Part shown: positions 16,001 to 17,232 of the stretch, piece by piece | Layout: each line of letters begins with the position of its first letter | How positions within the stretch are numbered: position 1 is the first letter of the stretch | From: CG-Epi1 sp964634895 | GTDB lineage: Archaea; Thermoplasmatota; Poseidoniia; MGIII; CG-Epi1 | Direction of reading: 5' to 3' | NCBI GenBank assembly: GCA_964634895.1 | Contig: CAZWJS010000029.1 | Coordinates: 1 to 17,232 of the forward strand | Length of the DNA stretch: 17,232 nt | Made by a program: the position numbers and the translations under genes | The notes under the pieces: generated by a model | Databases searched by the model: none | Told to the model about the DNA's origin: nothing | The model's input: only the letters and a program-made list of their open reading frames with translations

Positions 16001-16642
16001 TTAAATTCAGGGTGTCTAGATCAGATTGAAATACAAATTCCGGAGGGTTCATTACTAAATCCTAATGATAATGCAGCGGTGGTCGGTGGGAATGTAGAAA
16101 CATCTCAGAGAATAACAGATGTTTTGCTTGGGGCTTTGGGTATTGCTGCAGCTTCACAGGGAACAATGAACAATTTTGTTTTTGGTACAGATGATGGTTC
16201 AGGGAAACAATATTATGAAACAATAGCGGGTGGTTCAGGTGCTACAGACGGTTTTGATGGTGCTTCAGGAGTTCAAGTACATATGACAAATACGCGTTCA
16301 ACTGATCCTGAAATCCTAGAGCATAGATTCAGAGGTATAAGACTTGAAAGATTTGAAATTAGAAATAATTCAGGAGGCAAAGGAAAGTTTAGTGGAGGGA
16401 ATGGCGTTATTCGAGAGATGTATTTTTTAGAGCCTAGACAGGTTTCTATTTTATCAGAAAGAAGAACGAAATCCCCTTATGGACTTTTTGGAGGGCAACC
16501 AGGTTCTTTGGGTCTTAATATTCTTAGATTGGTATCCGGAGAAGAAATTAATCTGGGGGGGAAAGTAGAACGTATTGTTGAATCAGGAGAAACAGTTGTG
16601 ATTTTGACTCCCGGTGGTGGAGGTTTTGGCAGTTATTCATAG
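13019..16642 (+). CDS. Fused HyuA-HyuB hydantoinase/5-oxoprolinase-like enzyme
   Basis: A 1207-residue ATP-dependent amidohydrolase joining both subunits in one chain, like eukaryotic 5-oxoprolinase, which opens 5-oxo-L-proline to glutamate. HyuA half: ADRGGTFTDV (8-17) with the Arg seen in oxoprolinases in place of the small or hydrophobic residue usual in bacterial HyuA; GTTVATNALLERKG (69-82); SGPAGG (256-261); and the ATPase-fold segment GFDMGGTSTDVS (279-290). HyuB half from about 685 (DPISLEIFNN): GGSHLPDLTVIAPVF and SRGHHADIGG (802-811) carry the expected His and Asp metal or catalytic residues; the tail is GGGGFG. No membrane segment. It is last in the acyl-CoA synthetase operon and overlaps the zinc-ribbon gene by 4 bases. 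Substrate could be 5-oxoproline, a hydantoin or another cyclic amide. I favour 5-oxoproline from the N-terminal motif and fusion. Confidence 0.9.
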   Translation: MSKWFFAADRGGTFTDVIGVDSSGKVRTSKILSESLSHGDPIVEGIRQIFGLNLNQQLPLEKIERIRIGTTVATNALLERKGSKTALLITDGFRDLLEIGNQARPSLFSISILKPTQLYHSVREVSERLDADGNIIRELNEEKLRKDLTDLFRQGVESVAIVFMHSWKNPIHEERCYDVAREIGFKNISISSRIIPTIKILGRGQTTVVDSYLYPVLQSYVSSLKSELGEIPIEFMQSSGGLIDAKSLTGKDAVLSGPAGGVIGCATISEINNLSSVIGFDMGGTSTDVSRYDGEFSRISEVNSGGINFHASSLDIQTVAAGGGSLLIFDGQRLQIGPDSAGAIPGPVCYGLDGKLAITDANLVLGRINPDFFPTVFGFKNKDKLSLEKTKVEFEKLRLEVNKTTGSSFTNEDLAQGFLDIANEKMAGTIKKISVSRGYDIREDTLVCFGGAAPQHCCAIARILGIKEVIIHPFSSILSAYGIANANQFRYGLKSLVEKFDFNSHSSSVPVINSLENPLIDELKNLGFLSKNITKSKYLDLRVVGTDMPITIPFDNYDNMVEMFSYKHKDLFGFLPSHNLEIVNARVEITGIGNKIVDSPIDTQKSNIDPISHTKIYFDGKYVKTPIFSREKLPRGFILEGPVMVTDSNTTLIVEPGFSASVNEFGHLIIVQEIFKESKISSKKDPISLEIFNNSFMGIAEQMGFTLQNTAHSVNIKERLDFSCALFDGEGNLVANAPHVPVHLGAMSESVQSIIFANKNKMKKGDFYLINNPHKGGSHLPDLTVIAPVFFSSSQPIFYVASRGHHADIGGITPGSIPPFSKNIYEEGIIIDNFLIVENEELKEKEFEDLLKSSENPARNIEERKHDIRAQIAAVSKGIQELDSLVSKFNLRTVKSYMRYIRENSAEAMSDALEAYTEKYGEQELSFEDFLDDGSCIAVNIRIFERKDKSPSFHAIVDFGGTDSQLTSNLNAPVAVTKAAVLYVFRLLINKNIPLNSGCLDQIEIQIPEGSLLNPNDNAAVVGGNVETSQRITDVLLGALGIAAASQGTMNNFVFGTDDGSGKQYYETIAGGSGATDGFDGASGVQVHMTNTRSTDPEILEHRFRGIRLERFEIRNNSGGKGKFSGGNGVIREMYFLEPRQVSILSERRTKSPYGLFGGQPGSLGLNILRLVSGEEINLGGKVERIVESGETVVILTPGGGGFGSYS

Positions 16643-16650
16643 ACTAAAAA

Positions 16651-16658
16651 CTTTTATG
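16651..16658 (+). promoter_or_regulatory. TATA-like box of the subtilase gene
   Basis: CTTTTATG in the 37-base gap, centred about 25-26 bases before the GTG at 16680, with no ribosome site. It supports the GTG as a leaderless start. Confidence 0.45.
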
Positions 16659-16679
16659 ATAACCGGTCCATAGCTAAAA

Positions 16680-17232
16680 GTGGAAAGATTTCGTGCAGTT
16701 GCTGTGCTTGCTATGTTTGTTCTCTCATCACTTCCTGTATCGGGTATAGATTCACCTAGTTCAGAATCTACTTATGTTTCTGAAATACCAGAAGTCAAAA
16801 TCAATAATTGGAGCGATTTACCGTGGTGGGAGACTACATCCAGAGATTTGAATAGAAATGGTATTGTTGATTGGCTGGAAGAAGTAGAAGATGAATACAA
16901 AATTGGAGTAATGTATGAACATCAGCCAACTGAGTCCGATTATCAACTACTATCAGACATAGGTGTTGAGGTTAGATATCATGTCAGTTTAGTTAATGGT
17001 TTGTTGCTGGGCATGGTCGACTCAGATTTGTTTGAAACAATTAGTAATTTTCCAGGAGTTTTGATGGTCGAACCTTATGGTAAAGTTGTTTTTTATGGTG
17101 ACGTTCAAACACCAGCCATAAAAGCCAGTAATTCTTCAGTTTATCCAGTAGGTGCTTGGGATTTAGGATATACTGGCAAGGGTGTCAATGTTGCAATTGT
17201 AGACACAGGCATTGATGATGAACATCCAGGTT
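16680..17232 (+). CDS. Secreted subtilisin-family (S8) serine protease, N-terminal part
   Basis: The first 184 residues of an exported protease; the rest lies beyond the right edge. A signal peptide is plain: M-E-R-F-R, then a hydrophobic core (6-18) and a small-residue site near S21-G22. Next is an EF-hand-like loop, D56-x-N58-x-N60-G-I62-x-D64-x-x-E67, with ligand positions 1, 3, 5, 7, 9 and 12 all filled, so calcium binding is likely. A prodomain-like region (about 74-137) precedes the S8 catalytic domain, which opens with VGAWDLGYTGKGVNVAIVDTGID. Asp175 is the catalytic aspartate, and H182 precedes the usual downstream region; the catalytic His and Ser are outside the window. The GTG at 16680 follows an in-frame stop and has a TATA-like box ~25 bases upstream. 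Role: extracellular protein degradation, consistent with a heterotrophic life. Confidence 0.88.
   Translation, partial: MERFRAVAVLAMFVLSSLPVSGIDSPSSESTYVSEIPEVKINNWSDLPWWETTSRDLNRNGIVDWLEEVEDEYKIGVMYEHQPTESDYQLLSDIGVEVRYHVSLVNGLLLGMVDSDLFETISNFPGVLMVEPYGKVVFYGDVQTPAIKASNSSVYPVGAWDLGYTGKGVNVAIVDTGIDDEHPG

Overview
The window looks like a chromosomal segment of a low-GC archaeon, most likely a planktonic marine euryarchaeote of the Marine Group II/III (Poseidoniia) kind. The archaeal call is strong: there is a membrane-anchored LonB protease, a pantoate kinase, a pyruvoyl-dependent arginine decarboxylase and an archaeal mevalonate cluster (HMG-CoA synthase, SCP-x-type thiolase, DUF35 protein). 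Several genes also start at GTG with a TATA-like box centred about 25-28 bases upstream, the layout of leaderless archaeal transcripts. The Poseidoniia placement is an inference from gene content and style. No RNA gene, mobile element, CRISPR array or origin was seen, and coding density is very high.

Layout. (1) 1-439, minus: 5' part of an acidic protein with 10-residue repeats, running off the left edge. (2) 552-3618: two divergent GT-B glycosyltransferases separated by 47 bases; the rightward one overlaps a pantoate kinase gene by 4 bases. (3) 3615-8957, minus: a regulator-HMG-CoA synthase-thiolase-DUF35 operon, followed by LonB with its own TATA box. The pantoate kinase and LonB genes converge and share the bases TTAA as stop codons. 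(4) 9066-10905, plus: arginine decarboxylase, then a seven-bladed beta-propeller protein ending in a SHOCT domain. (5) 10952-16642, plus: a tight set of long-chain acyl-CoA synthetase, a small membrane zinc-ribbon protein and a 1207-residue fused HyuA-HyuB (5-oxoprolinase-like) protein. (6) 16680 to the right edge, plus: N-terminal part of a secreted subtilisin-family protease.

How the genes fit together. Much of the window concerns coenzyme A and its thioesters: pantoate kinase makes a CoA precursor, the mevalonate cluster condenses acetyl-CoA toward isoprenoid lipids, and the acyl-CoA synthetase charges fatty acids. The regulator at the head of the mevalonate operon is a natural candidate to control it.

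Most notable observation. The thiolase of this operon has serine (codon 6971-6973) where the family carries its nucleophilic cysteine. The other catalytic motifs are also altered, and the partner DUF35 protein keeps only one of the four zinc-ribbon cysteines. Yet both genes are intact and translationally linked to a normal-looking HMG-CoA synthase. This points to a non-canonical acetoacetyl-CoA/HMG-CoA complex and is the best candidate here for new biology.
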